DNA of 64,000 bases from Petaurus breviceps papuanus (Eukaryota; Chordata; Mammalia; Diprotodontia; Petauridae). How positions within the stretch are numbered: the first letter of the stretch is position 1; each line of letters opens with the position of its first letter. A program made the translations under genes and the position numbers. This document shows positions 1 to 10,824 of the stretch, piece by piece. The stretch spans positions 2,527,305 to 2,591,304 of the forward strand of contig JAMXIF010000031.1 in NCBI GenBank assembly GCA_028583685.1, in the 5' to 3' direction. The notes beneath the pieces were generated by a model. The model worked only from the letters and a program-made list of their open reading frames with translations, was not told the DNA's origin and ran no database searches.

Positions 1-33
<33 letters not shown>
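1..33. repeat. (AG)n microsatellite, cut by window edge
   Basis: Pure AG dinucleotide repeat from the first base to about base 32. Its full length cannot be seen because it runs off the window. Confidence 0.95.
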
Positions 34-34
<1 letters not shown>

Positions 35-239
35 GAAATAGACTAGGCCACGTTAAGAAGCCCTAGGGTGTTGAGAGGGGAGGTATATTAGGTGGGGCAT
101 GAAAATAATAGCAAAGGTGAGAAAGGGCTTAAGGGATCAAGGATGGGATATGCCAAGAGAAAGAGAATTTTGGGAGGGTCCCCAAGCTGCAAAAGGAAAA
201 AGAGAGGCATTTTCAGTAGGGAAAGAAGGCTTTTCAAGA

Positions 240-725
240 CTGAGGGGGAGGAGGAGAATGGGGAGGGAGATGTCAAGTGGGGGAGGGGTGTGCCAGGCAG
301 GAGGAGGAGGATGCCCCGTTCAGGACGAGGATGCCATGAAGAGGGGCTAAAGGGATGCCAATTGAGGAAGAATGATACAGGGGTGGAAGAATGGAGGAGG
401 AGATGCCAGGGGTGCGTATGTGCCAGGAGGGAGATACCAGTCTGGGAAGAGAGAGGAAGATGAGAAGATGCCAGGCAAAGAGGGGAGGGGCTATGCCAGG
501 AGGGAGATGCCAGTCCGGGAGGGGAGGGGTAGATGCAGGCAGGAAGGGGAGGGGGTGATGCCAGAAGGGAAGGCGATGCCAGTCCGGGAGGGAAGGGGGA
601 GATGAGGAGATGCCAGGTCGGGAAAGGAGGGGGAAATGCCGGGGGGAGGGGAGGGAGGTTGCCAGGCAGAGAGGGGAGGGAGGGAAGACGCCAGTCGGGA
701 GTGGGGGGATGCCAAGCAGGGGGCT
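240..725. repeat. G-rich minisatellite with a GATGCCAG core
   Basis: A degenerate tandem array in which GATGCCAG or ATGCCAGG recurs every 20-45 bases, separated by runs such as GGGAGGGGAGGGG. The clearest units lie between about 465 and 725. The plus strand is almost pyrimidine-free and could form G-quadruplexes. Long open frames across it in several phases reflect composition, not coding. It abuts the CpG-rich segment at 720-1000. Confidence 0.8.
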
Positions 726-1000
726 GCAGGGGCCGGGCCGCCCAGGTGGCTCACCTGCTCCCGGAGCTGCTCCGGTTCTGGCCCCGGGACTCCCAGCCCC
801 GCGCTCTGGCCCTGGCCCCTCTCCCCGGCTTGGTGCTTGGGCTCAGGCTCCGCCAGCCCGGGCGCCTGCGCCGCTGCAGCCCCGGAGCGGGGGAGGCGCA
901 GGGAGCGTCTGAAAAGAGCGTGGAGCGTGCGGCGAGTTAGGGATCGGAGCAGGGAGCGGGGCGCAGTGGAGGGGAGCCCCCCATCTCCTCCCTGACAATG
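720..1000. promoter_or_regulatory. CpG-rich segment, probable promoter or 5' end of a minus-strand gene
   Basis: GC content and CpG density jump here compared with the AT-rich interior of the window, with runs such as CCGGAGCTGCTCCGG, GCGCCTGCGCCGC and GGAGCGGGGCGC. On the minus strand the segment ends in a good splice donor (CAG|GTGAGC, GT at 753-754). CpG retention in otherwise CpG-poor DNA suggests an unmethylated island. If so, the gene reads leftward out of the window. I could not recognise its product. Confidence 0.5.
755..908 (-). other. candidate exon ending at a GTGAGC donor
   Basis: On the minus strand, CTCTTTTCAG precedes base 908 (acceptor-like) and GGGAGCAG|GTGAGC follows base 755 (donor-like). 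This bounds 154 bases with no stop in one frame, rich in Ala, Pro, Gly, Glu and Gln. The open frame continues through both edges, so openness alone is weak evidence in such GC-rich DNA. The donor could equally end a non-coding first exon starting anywhere in the island. No family is recognisable. Confidence 0.25.
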
Positions 1001-2320
1001 CGCCGTCGTCCTGCATGGGGCGCTGCAATCTCCCAGGAGCCCCTGCCCACATCCCTTTTGATGCACATTCGCATGATCCACACGTGCCGGTTTGCAGACA
1101 ATCACACAGGGACTCAGGGGCCAGCCCCCAGACAAACACCCACCTAGACACAGACCCACGCTCACACAGGCGCCCACGCTGGCGGACTTCCAGCCCCTGG
1201 CTCACTCCCAATCAGTCATTTAGAAATACGTTTGGAGGAAGGAGAGTCCCCCTTTGGGGCAGGACCTTAGGGCGCTGGGATTCTGGCCAGGGGCTAGTCA
1301 CCTCATCAACCAAAAGAAGCCAGGCCTCTGTTGGGTCAGGGACCTGAGTTGGGGATCCTGAAGTTCTTTAGTGGATTCTCCTATTTCTGGAACCCATCTC
1401 CTAATAAGAAGACAGGGCCCCAGAAGGCTGGAAATAAGACTGACCTGAGGAGTAGGAGGAGCAGGGGAATCCTCCTGGCAGGGAACTGCATGAAGTCGTG
1501 AATTTCTCTTTCCTGTGCCTCAGTTTCCTCACCTATGTGACAGTAGCTGTCCCTCCTACAGAGCATACAAAGGGATAGGCCTGGGCCCTGGCCGCTGCTG
1601 GTGACACATGTCATGCTCTTTGGAATGGCTACTCTTACATTTATAGAGACATGAGGTTGCCCAGATGATCTCTAAGGTAACTTTCCAGTCCTGATTTTCT
1701 ATAAATTGAGACCCTGAGATTTACAAACTACTTGATTCCATGCAAGTCAATCACCTCTCCAAGCTTGTTTCCTCCTCTACACAATAGGGGAAATAAATCT
1801 TGTGCTGGGTACCCATCTCCTAGGGGAGTTACAGGGTAAACTGAATGGCCAGTGCTGGTTAGGACCCCATGCAGATGGCATGTGGCACAACTGTAAATTG
1901 CACCAACATCTACTATCAGCTCCATCTTCTCTCCCTTCCTTCTAGTTTCTAGGTTGCTTCTGGCTCTTGGACCCAGAGTTGCCTGGCCTCCTACCTTCAG
2001 CAGGAGCACAGTAAGAATTTTAACAGCCACTGCTCTTTTTGTGCTGGAAAGGGCACCCTTCTTTTCTGAAGCTGGGCTCTCTCATTTTCTTCTCTCCTAG
2101 ATCTGCCATGCCTACAGACTTTCCAAGTTTCCTTAGGAGACCACACACAGACCACCCATAAACAGTGATGATTTTTAAAGGCGCTTATTAAAAGAAACAA
2201 AGCGGGAGGAGGGGATCCTACTGCAATTAGAATGAAACAGCTTTATCTGTTCCCTAGTTACAAAATTGTTTCTAAATCTTTGCCCTACTTCTCTCCCTAT
2301 AGGAACGGCAAAAGCAAATA
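1001..2320. other. non-coding flank with weak MIR debris
   Basis: GC content falls away from the island. MIR-like phrases occur on the plus strand around 1500-1545 (a cctcagtttcctcacctatg-like stretch) and 1735-1890 (a CTGTAAAATGGGG-like stretch). The rest is unassigned. No splice-bounded or conserved-looking coding segment is visible. Confidence 0.5.
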
Positions 2321-2324
2321 ACTG

Positions 2325-2545
2325 GGGTTGGAGTCCTTGCCCCTTGGCGGTAGGATCTTGGGCAAATCAATGAGTCTCTTTAAGCCACAGTTACCTCATC
2401 TGTAAAATGGGGATAAGAATAATTAGCAGAAGGAGCAGGCACATTATAAGTTCCCTTTAAACATTATCTGATACTATAATACCTCACAAAGTTGTTATGA
2501 AGATCAGAGAAGAATGCATGTGAAAGTGATTTATAAACTGTTTAA
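2325..2545 (+). repeat. MIR (CORE-SINE)
   Basis: Carries the MIR core and tail: 'cttgggcaaatcaatga', 'cctcatctgtaaaatgggga' and the downstream 'aaagttgttatgaagat' segment, in the expected order. Old and divergent. Confidence 0.8.
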
Positions 2546-3149
2546 AAAAATACAAATTCAAGGAATTAAAATTATTTTTCTGCACTCTGGGAGGGTTTGG
2601 TTCAATTCACACTAGAGAATTCCCAGTCTCTTTGGCTTGCCTTGAGTTCTTGTCCATCCTATATGCTGCCTTTTAATTTTCCTTCATCATTTTCATTTCA
2701 TCAGCTGCCTGAGGGAAAATGACTCTCCATCCTGATCTAAATCTGCCTGATTCTTGTGTTCTCACCCTAGTCTTCCTTCCCTGGAAGGGGGTGGGACCCT
2801 ACTGCTTCCTGTTCCTGTCACCAAAGCCTGACTGTCTCCTTGGCCTGGGCATTAAGCTCATTTACATCTACAGGCCAGGTTCGCCTTAGTCTAGCCTACC
2901 CATCCTCAGGTTCACAGATCGTCCCAATTTCCCAGGAGTGCCACAATGACCTTTTCCACCCAGGCATTTGTAAGGAAGGGCTTTCTCCAAGGTCCTTTCA
3001 TTACATTCTTAGAATAAGATATTTTCAGCACATAGCATCATAGGATCTAAGACCTGGAATGCAAGTCAGAGGTCACCTGGTCCTAATCGCCTCCTTCCTA
3101 ATACAGAATTTCTTTTATTTTATGCCAGGAATGATCCTGTTCCCCTTGG

Positions 3150-3200
3150 ATCAGTATTTAGCACTGTGCCTAGAACATAGTAGATGATTAATGTTTGTCC
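3150..3200 (+). repeat. L2 3' tip
   Basis: Matches the L2 terminus: 'gcactgtgcctagaacatag' followed by a 'taatgtttgtcc' tail. Short fragment. Confidence 0.6.
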
Positions 3201-3227
3201 ATCCACTTGGATTAGATATAAGGCATG

Positions 3228-3432
3228 CTAACGACCTTAGAGTTCACTTAGTCCAACTTTCCACCCAAGGAGTGACTCCTCTCTACAATGTTTCTAACAG
3301 AAGGTCCTTCTGCCTCTGCTGGAACATTTTCAGTGACAGGGAGTTCATTACATCACACAGCAGCCTATTCTACTTTCAAACAGCCCTAATCAGGAAATTC
3401 CTTCTCATATAGAGATGAAATCTGCCTTTCTT
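3228..3432 (-). repeat. L3/CR1 LINE fragment
   Basis: The plus strand reads like the reverse complement of CR1/L3 3' sequence: 'agtccaactttcc', 'gacagggagttcattac', 'cagcctattctactttcaaa', then 'aggaaattccttctcat'. No coding remains. Confidence 0.75.
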
Positions 3433-3508
3433 TATCTATACTTTTTATTAGACTGATAAGTAAAGAATATTTTACCATGTCCTTACCATGGTAAAGAATA
3501 CCTTACAA

Positions 3509-3668
3509 GGGGCGGCTAGGTAGCGCAGTGAATAGAGCATGGACCCTGGAGTCAGGAGGATCTGAGTTCAAATGTGACGTCAGACACTTAACACAAAAAC
3601 TAGCTGTGTGACCTTGGGCAAGTCACTTAACCCCAATTGCCCTCCAAAAAGCAAAAAAAAAAAAATAG
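3509..3668 (+). repeat. marsupial tRNA-headed SINE (WSINE/SINE1 type)
   Basis: Full-length element: head 'ggggcggctaggtagcgcag', middle 'ctggagtcaggaggatctga', core 'tgtgtgaccttgggcaagtc', and an A-rich tail. Flanks 'accttacaag' and 'catcttacaag' suggest a target-site duplication of 10-15 bases with mismatches. Confidence 0.9.
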
Positions 3669-3724
3669 AGAGAACATCTTACAAGTCCATGACCATGCTA
3701 AAAAATACAAATGAACAAATTTCA

Positions 3725-5390
3725 TATGAACATGAAATCATAGAGTTAGAGCTAGTTAAACCCCTCATTTCACAGGTGAGGAAAGCGAGACTCAGAAATG
3801 CTACATTTTCATTTGTCAGAAATTCTCCAAGGGTGTGTTATGCCACAAAAGAAAGAAGATGTAGGAATAAATAAATAGCACAGCTACATTTTGAATATCT
3901 CAATATTGGGAACTAAAGCTTGGTACATGAGCAACTATGACTTGCACAGCATGTATAAAGTAATAAAATAGAAGATATGTGACCAGAAAAGGGCTGGTTA
4001 TAGAGTGAAAGCAAGGGACAACAGATGACCAGCTTCATTGCTGTACTGATATACAAGAAATATTAAAAACAACAGAGGAATGCTTTTAATACTTTGGGTA
4101 TATTTTCTAAAGGGGATATATGACATAATAGCCCCTTCCGGGCTCCTTCCCCTGATCCACACAGGCTCTGGCAGTTTAGGTCCCCCAAAAGTGGCTGCTA
4201 CTATTCTCATGGTTCTAGGGGTAATGTTGTGGGTGGCTATTCTTACACTGAAACACTATAACTCTCGAGCCCTCATCCGTGTGCTTCCCCTTAATAAGCC
4301 ATAAGACTCAGTTTCCAGCAAAGGCATTTACTCAAATAGTATAGCAAGAATAGAAGCGATTAAGCATTTTTCCTGGGGAAAATGGGGCCTATTCTCTCAC
4401 AGATATACACAGAGTTTATGAAAAGTTCAGGAAAGAATAATGGTTGAGAATTTAAAATGCAGTGGTAGTGAGATGTATGTAAAAACACATGGCCAAGACA
4501 ACTCATAGCTTTGTAAGACTTTGATCTATTTCCTTTCTATGAAAGGTCCTCAAGAGTTTCACTGCTGAGTGTTAAGTTGGTGGTGGATAAGTACCTTCCC
4601 TACTTAGCAGGTTAACTGGACTGGCTTTTCAAAAAGCAAGGCGACTCAGTTGGATACGAAGCTCATGTGGGCTTGTACCTCACAGGAAATGGGTCAATAT
4701 GCTGCTGAACTGGGTCAAGCAGTTCACTCAGCTATTGAAGTGACTCTTCACTGGGACTGGATAGACTGGACCAGGCAGACTACTCAGCCACTGGGATATT
4801 GCTAGACTGGACCAAGAAGGCTGCTCTACTGCTGGGCATGGCCAGCAAGATACCCTGATGCTGGATTGCTGCTGTCAGACTAGGCCAGGAAGATCTATCA
4901 ACCAATGAACTGCCTTGGCTGTGTCAGCCAGATTATTCAACTGCTGGACTCTTTTTAGGCTTAAGCATCTTTGCTTATGGTAAGGTAATATGCCCACTGA
5001 TAAAGAAAGCTCCTCTACCCTAAATATTTCCCTTACCTGGTCTACCACAACTCCTAAAGTTCCCACCTTGCTAACTTTTAGGGGAAAAGGCTTTGAAGGT
5101 CAGTTAAAATAAAAAATGTTACCTAGGAAGAGTAACAATGTTAAGCTATTATCAGCCATTGACCATGTAGCACAAATTAGTTGAGCAGATTATGCCCACA
5201 AAGAGTTGGACCCTGATAGTATGGAGCTCTCATGCAAATTTTGATAGGAGCTTAGTAAAAGGTAAATTTTTTATCTTGCAACCCTTCTGGACCTGAGGGC
5301 AGAATTTGGACACAGGGTACCTTGGAATGGGCAGATGTATTCTGCCATAATTTTGTCCATGTTTACTCCCTGTCTCTGCTGGGCTAGTTG
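3725..5390. other. mostly unassigned; short MIR/L3-like motif and a CTGGAC-rich stretch
   Basis: At 3730-3810 a 'catagagttagagctagtta ... aggtgaggaaagcgagac' phrase resembles the old MIR/L3-type repeat. From 4600 to 4960 the words ACTGG, GGACCA and CTGCTG recur irregularly, so this may be a decayed tandem repeat. The phrase 'ggcatttactcaaat' plus 'atagcaagaa' at 4325-4350 recurs in diverged form near 16897-16920, so both may belong to one unclassified repeat. No gene seen. Confidence 0.4.
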
Positions 5391-5401
5391 TACCCCTAAA
5401 A

Positions 5402-5611
5402 CAAGGGTCTCTAAGCTAAGATCCAGAGACCCCAAGGGGTTGGTAGGTAGATTTCAGGGGTCTATGAACTTGGATGAGAAAAAAAATACATTTTCATTTT
5501 CATTAATTTCTAACACATTTGGCTTTTCTTTTATTTATTGAATTAAAAATATGAGAAGGGGTTCCAGACTGCCAAAGGGGTCCATGATACAGAAAAGGTT
5601 AAGAATCCCTG
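5402..5611. mobile_element. non-autonomous hAT DNA transposon
   Basis: About 210 bases with imperfect terminal inverted repeats (CAAGGGTCTCTAAG at the left, GGTTAAGAATCCCTG at the right). The flanking 8-mers are ccctaaaa (5394-5401) and ccccaaat (5612-5619), matching at 6 of 8 positions, as expected for an old hAT duplication. The interior carries 'tttcaggggtctatgaac' and 'ccaaaggggtccatga', typical of Charlie-type MITEs. No transposase. Same broad type as the copy at 50163. Confidence 0.75.
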
Positions 5612-5649
5612 CCCCAAATGTAGACTTTTCTTATGAATTGTGTATAAAT

Positions 5650-5868
5650 AATCACAGAGGCAATATGAAAAATGAAAAAGGCACTGTGCGAGGAGTTGGA
5701 AAACCTGAATTACAGTTCCAGTTTTGATAAAATTTTGCTATGTGACCTTAGAAGAATCACCAAACCTCTCATCTGCAAAATATTGGTACCTCTCTACCTC
5801 AGGGGAGCATTATGAGAATGAAAGGATATAATAGCTCTGAAAATGTTTTGTAATGTGAATGTAAACTG
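5650..5868 (+). repeat. MIR (CORE-SINE)
   Basis: Shows 'ctatgtgaccttagaag', 'cctctcatctgcaaaat' and a 'gggagcattatgagaatgaa' tail in MIR order. Confidence 0.75.
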
Positions 5869-6084
5869 TCATTAACCTCCCCCCTCAACAGATAGACATG
5901 GGGCCTCTGACTGGTTGACCTGGTGGACAGATGGTTTGCTCAGATTCCCAAGTTTCAGGGTCTACTGATATAGTCAAAAGCAGGTTACATATAAAATGTT
6001 ATACAAGTGTAATTATTATTACATGAGTATCTGTAGTTATTCTTGTTGACTTAGATAATAATGGGCCTCAGTGTTATAAAAAGA

Positions 6085-6240
6085 TCAGTATCCATTCTAT
6101 CCTTCAAGTCCCAGTTTAGGTCTTCTCTCTTCCGTGAAGTCTCCCTGACCATTGCAGCCCTGGCTGATGTCCTTTGAAGAGAAACTGCTCTAACCCTCAT
6201 GGTCCACAACATTCATTTGGCTCAATTATAGGTTGCCTTG
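6085..6240 (+). repeat. L2 LINE fragment
   Basis: The phrases 'tccttcaagtcccagttta' and 'tccgtgaagtctccctgacc' are characteristic of the L2 3' region. Confidence 0.7.
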
Positions 6241-6452
6241 TACTGTTAGTGAGCAATAGATTCTATCACACATCACCCAGGCATCGATACATCCATCCAA
6301 CCAATGCACATATGTGATCTTCAAGCCTGTGTTCATCCCATCTGATCTTCCCAATAGACAACCCTGTGAGGGAGTTAGGGCAGGTAATATTTCCCCATGT
6401 AGGACACTTCAAAATCCAACCTTGGGAGAGGCAGGGGCATCACGGAATAGTG

Positions 6453-6864
6453 CAGAAATTCTCAAAGTATGGTCCTCAGACTTATTGGCTGTGAAGTCGA
6501 AATCATTTTTATAATACTAAGATGCTATTCTATTAAAATACTCCCTTTTCCAACTACATATCTATGTAAGGCTAGATTTTTTTTCTATATTTAAACCAAA
6601 ACATATATCACAACAGATTGATTGCAGAAACAGATGAGTCCAGCTAACATCACTTTTCTCATTTGTTTTTATTTTAGAAAATATAGTTTTTATATAAATA
6701 TGTTATTTATGTTTACTTTTTTAAATTAATTAAACATGTTTAAAAATCATAAGTTTCAATTTCTAATACAGTAAATATCAATAGATATAAACCACAAACA
6801 AAATCTCTTCAGGGTCCTCAATTTTTAAGACTATAAAGGGATCCTAAACATTAGGGAACCACCG
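6453..6864 (+). mobile_element. hAT-Charlie-type DNA transposon, non-autonomous
   Basis: About 412 bases beginning CAGAAATTCTCAAAG and ending GGGAACCACCG, an imperfect inverted pair of the CAGTGGTTCTCAAA class. Flanking 8-mers gaatagtg (6445-6452) and gtatagtc (6865-6872) match at 6 of 8 positions. The interior contains 'agaaaatatagtttttat', 'aatatgttatttatgttta' and 'cagggtcctcaatttttaag', well known in this MITE group. No coding capacity. Confidence 0.75.
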
Positions 6865-6872
6865 GTATAGTC

Positions 6873-7045
6873 ATTAGGGCAATGGATTCAGAGTAAGGAA
6901 GATTCGGGTCCAAATCTTGCCTCTAACACTTATTGACTATGGGCAAGTCACTTAATTGTTTCATGCCTCAGTTTCCTAATCTGTAAAATGAGGAAACCAG
7001 ATTCAGCCTTTCATGTCCTTTCTAGTCATAAATCTGCAATCCAAG
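6873..7045 (+). repeat. MIR/CORE-SINE
   Basis: Contains 'actatgggcaagtcactta', 'cctcagtttcctaatctg' and the 'cttctagtcataaatctg'-like end. It follows the hAT copy directly. Confidence 0.8.
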
Positions 7046-7115
7046 GGTTCCAAAGATTTGCTTGACTTACCTAAGGCATCTAGCAGGTAGAACCCAAGTT
7101 AGAACCCAGATCTCT

Positions 7116-8035
7116 TTCATGAATTTGCAAAATTTATTTTCCACTATATACTATAGTCTAGTTGGGAGATCCAGGATCCTTTAGCTACTACAAAGGTAAG
7201 TGTTGCCATTTTTAGAGTGTAAACCTCAAGTGGGCAGAGGCAGAACAGGGAATTGGGGTTCTTTAATACCTTTAAACAGTCTCATTCTGTATGATAAAAA
7301 TAACAAAGATTTCTAGCTATTCCTCATGATGTCAGAAAAATGTTTTTTTGTTGCTACAGTCTTTCCTCTCAGAGAAGAGCCCCACTCCCCACTCCAGCAC
7401 CTCTCCCCCACCTCCATCCCATGCTGCCTTCATGCTTTGCCTTATTTCTCTCTCTGACTCCTACTAAGGTGCCCCATCAAGGGCTGCCCTACCTAGACAG
7501 CATCAATTGCCTCTACATTTCCCCTCTCCCTTTCTTCCTACCAAAATTTACCCATCCTATGTCCTATTCTCTTAGGGCTCTTCTGGATCACTAAAGCTTA
7601 AATGATAAACTACATTTTGCCTGTAGTACATAATGGCTGATAATAGCTTAATGTGTTGCCTACTCCTCCTTAGAACATTTGCATTTTAGCAGAGCGTTTC
7701 TAGAAACCCAAATGAATGAACATCTAATAATGGTATTTGAGACACCATTTGCAGGCCACTGGGGAAAAGTTTTTTTTGACTAGAGGAAACCCCTGCCAAA
7801 GGATGCTATGTGTACCTATATGGTGTGATTTGAAAGGTGCTGGGGTTTTTCTACCCCCCTACAATACATGCACCATAGTAATCTTTGCCAGTTTTTATAA
7901 TCTCATCATTATTCTTTTAGCTAAGGGTCTTTAAGAGGTCCCTTCAGATTTAGAGTGTCCTCTCCCACCCTCACCAACAATCAACACAGTGAATCAGCAA
8001 TGTACCTTAGGATAAGTTTATCATTCTTTTAAAAG
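7116..8035. other. no gene or clear repeat seen
   Basis: Unclassified, AT-rich with a pyrimidine-rich patch at 7360-7560. That patch is preceded by an acceptor-like 'ctttcctctcag', but I see no matching donor or recognisable protein. I treat it as non-coding. Confidence 0.45.
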
Positions 8036-8790
8036 TATTTTTTTTAATTAATAGGAATTTATTTTCTTTTCCTCTTACCTTCTCCCACACATGCTGGAAA
8101 AAAAAGAAAAAAATTTTCTTGTAACAAAAATGCATAGTCAAAACAAATTCCCACATTGGCCAAAAATAAATGCTTCATTCTGCATCCATCACCCCTCTGA
8201 AAGTAGGTGGGTAACTTGTTTCATCATCAATCCTTTGGAATTGGGTTGGTCATTAAAAGATTGTCGTTTATGTTTACAATGTTATTCTTATTGTACAAAT
8301 TATTCTGGTTCTGCTCACTTAATTCGACATCTGTTTATTCACATCTTCCAAAGTTTCTCTGAAATTGACCCTTCTACCACTTCTTATGGCAAATTGTATT
8401 CCATCACATTCATATACTTTACTTTGTTTAAGCCATTCCCCAATTGATGGATACCCCCTTATTTTCTTTTTTTTAAGAAATTGGGGTTAAGTAACTTGCT
8501 CAAGGTTACACGGCCAGTTTTGTGTGTGTGTGGGGGGGAGGGGATTAAGTATCTGAGACTAGAACCCATCCGGGGTCCTCCCAGATCCTCCCGGATCCTC
8601 CCGACTCCGGGGCCAGTGCTCTTACTCACTTCGCCACCTAGCTGCCCCAATACCCCCTTATTTTCTACCTTTTTGATGCCACAAAAAGAGCTATTAATAT
8701 TTTTGTATATATGGGTCCTTGTCTGATTCTTTCCAATGGTATAGCTTTCTTAGACCTTTGAGGGAACAGGATACAAGTCTGGTAAGTTTC
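8036..8790 (-). repeat. L1 LINE 3' end, interrupted by a SINE
   Basis: Begins with a T-rich stretch (the reversed poly-A). It reads backwards through the marsupial L1 3' end: 'gcatccatcacccctctga', 'tattctggttctgctcactt', 'aattgtattccatcaca', 'cattccccaattgatgg', and after the SINE 'gccacaaaaagagctatta'. 5'-truncated and non-coding. A SINE sits at 8468-8649, and another L1 piece is inserted after 8790. Confidence 0.85.
8468..8649 (-). repeat. marsupial SINE with a perfect 17-bp duplication
   Basis: Reverse copy from the poly-T through 'gttaagtaacttgctcaagg', 'cggccagtt', a GT/G-rich patch and the head 'acttcgccacctagctgccc'. The duplication ataccccttattttct-type sequence is identical at 8451-8467 and 8650-8666, so the insertion into the L1 is recent. 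Internal 'cctcccagat/cctcccggat/cctcccgact' is a small local triplication. Confidence 0.93.
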
Positions 8791-9272
8791 TTTTTTTTTT
8801 TAATTTTACTTTGTGAAATAAAACAAGTATTTCATAACATAGTACAATGAAACAGATGATTATACACAAAACTGCAGATCTACTATGTGCAACTTGCTAT
8901 TTCTTTCAAATATACAACAAAATTATCATGTACATTTCTTTTTTTCCTTCCCCCTACCTTAGAGATGATTACCATTAGACACAAATAGGTATGTGTGTAT
9001 ATGTGTGTGTATAAAATTATTCTATACATCTATTAATCAGCTCTTTCTCTGGATGCAGACAGCATCTTTCTTCATATGTCCTTTAGGGTTAATTTGTGTA
9101 TTTATAATAGGCAAAATAACAGTATTCCCTCAAAGTCATTCATAAAACAATATTGCTGTTACTACATACAATGTTTTGCATAAGCTCATCACTATTTCAT
9201 GCAAGTCGTTCCATATTTTCCTAAAATCTTTGAGCCCACCATTTTTTATATTTTCTTATATTCTTTTATTGA
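8791..9272 (-). repeat. second L1 3' end inserted in the first
   Basis: Starts with a poly-T and contains 'ttcataacatagtacaatga', 'ttatcatgtacatttct', 'tagagatgattaccattaga' and 'gctctttctctggatgcaga', the reverse of a marsupial L1 3'UTR. GGTAAGTTTC flanks it at 8781-8790 and 9273-9282. 5'-truncated. Confidence 0.85.
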
Positions 9273-9282
9273 GGTAAGTTTC

Positions 9283-10160
9283 AAATGGAGAAGTGGAGGG
9301 GAAAGGGAAGTCCAATGGAGCAACATGAGACCTCCTGGGATTATACATATACTTTCTCCATCATGCTTCTTCACAACCTCTACCTCCACCTCTCAAGCAT
9401 CTTCAGTCACAGATTCACACAAATTAGATCTAGAAAGAACTTTAGAGCTCTAGGGAAATCTTCATGGCTCGGTCTAGATTCTTACTAGGTCCCTAGCAAA
9501 TATCAACCTTGCAAACAGACTGGTACCTTACAGATGAAAGACCATCTTTTCTGTTTTATATTTCTATTCCTGGATCTGAATCCTTCAAACAGAAAGAGAT
9601 GAAATTAGGGGGATTGCTGGACTAGAGTTGGCAAGTATACCAACTCTGAAGTTCAGCTGGAGTTAGCAGGGAGGAGAAGGACCAGAAATACTTGGTAATC
9701 TGATAAGAAATAGTATAGGTCCTTTGGACCCCTCCCAGTTCAGTACAGGCTTGACCTTAGAAGTTGGGTTTAACCTTAGATTAGGGTAAGGAAACTATGA
9801 GAACACAGGGCACAGATGGTGCCAGAGTTAAGGGCTACCTTCAACAGCTGGGTCATGGGTCAAGTTAAATGACTTTGTCAGAAAACAACATTGACTGAGC
9901 ATCCATTATATGCAGGGGCCAAATGGGCTGATGAAGAAGCAGATACTAGTTCCTGCTGTTCAGGTTACAACTGATGGCTCCCAGCAGAGCTGGAATTTAG
10001 GGCACATGAATTTTTGTCCCCAGTCTGCACAAGTAAATGTGTATATATCTGCACAGGTAATGTGTACATTTTTCATTTTTCTTTTACCCCTGGGTCTACC
10101 TACGTCTCTATCCTCTTTCTCTTCATACAAGAAAGGGAAAGGGTGGGGATTACCCTGGTT
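9283..10160. other. no gene seen
   Basis: Unassigned sequence. A short L3/MIR-like phrase 'attagatctagaaagaactttagag' lies at about 9420-9450. No exon-like segment stands out. Confidence 0.45.
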
Positions 10161-10164
10161 TAGA

Positions 10165-10625
10165 GTAGAGGAAAGAGCAATGGGTTTAAGTGGAAGTCAG
10201 AGGACCTGGGTTCAAACTTGCCTTCGCCACCCTGTGGCAGAGTTCTGTGACTGGGTGAGTCACTTATTTCCATGGACCTCAGTTTCCTTATCTGTAAAAT
10301 GAAGGTGTTGGAAGGAAACAAGCATTTATAAAGCTTCTATTATGTGCCAGGCACTTCACTGAGACTTCACAAACGTCTCATTTGACCCACACAACAACCC
10401 TGGAGGTGGGCGCTATTATTATTTCCATTTTACATTTGAGGAAACTGAGGCAGATGGAGGTTAAGTGACATGCCAAGGATCACACAGTTAGTAAATGTCT
10501 GAGGTTAGACTTAAATTCAGGTCTTCATGACTCCAGGCTCAGCGCTGTGCTCACCGTGCCATCTACCTGCTTCTGTCATATCTGATGATCTTGAATGTCC
10601 CTTTCATCTGTAAATCTATGATCTA
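10165..10625 (+). repeat. MIR split by an inserted reverse SINE
   Basis: Plus-strand MIR from 10165 ('ggacctgggttcaaact', 'tcagtttccttatctgtaaa') to about 10318, resuming at about 10577 with 'tgatgatcttgaatgtccct' and 'ctgtaaatctatgatct'. The two halves form one normal element interrupted by the copy at 10319-10576. Confidence 0.8.
10319..10576 (-). repeat. MIR-type CORE-SINE with a marsupial head
   Basis: Full reverse element: 'attatgtgccaggcactt', 'caacaaccctggaggtgg', 'gaggaaactgaggcagatgg', 'tgactccaggctcagcgctg' and 'accgtgccatctacctgc'. Inserted in another MIR. Confidence 0.88.
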
Positions 10626-10824
10626 GGTGCGTGAAGTATTTGCCTTCCCTCTCTATATTCAATTTGTTCTCATTTGGCAGCTCTTAGAGCACTTAGAACG
10701 TTCAGTGAAGGAAGTTTGTAGTGGAAAATGACTGGGGGCTCAGTCCTCTACCATGATCTGAAGAGAAGGAGCAGACCCAGTGGGCAGAGAGAGCCGCAGG
10801 GAGTGAAATGGAATTCACTGCCTC

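Larger units (their letters stand above)
6330..7115 (-). repeat. MIR, split by a hAT element and a second MIR
   Basis: Reverse-strand MIR pieces at about 6330-6440 ('aaccctgtgagggagttagg') and 7050-7115 ('acctaaggcatctagcaggt ... agaacccagatctc') look like two halves of one element. Between them lie a hAT copy (6453-6864) and a plus-strand MIR (6873-7045). Confidence 0.5.

Noticed and set aside
92-605. Several open frames of 77-135 codons at the left edge
   Set aside because: They overlap in different phases across a G-rich tandem repeat. Lys/Arg/Gly/Glu-only composition is what such DNA gives by chance.
491-1177. 228-codon minus-strand frame as a protein gene
   Set aside because: It spans a GC-rich island and minisatellite, has no internal Met after the first and no recognisable domain. 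Only the small splice-bounded part was kept, as a weak candidate.
7340-7594. 84-codon Pro/Leu-rich frame after an acceptor-like site
   Set aside because: Pyrimidine-rich composition, no donor and no family resemblance.
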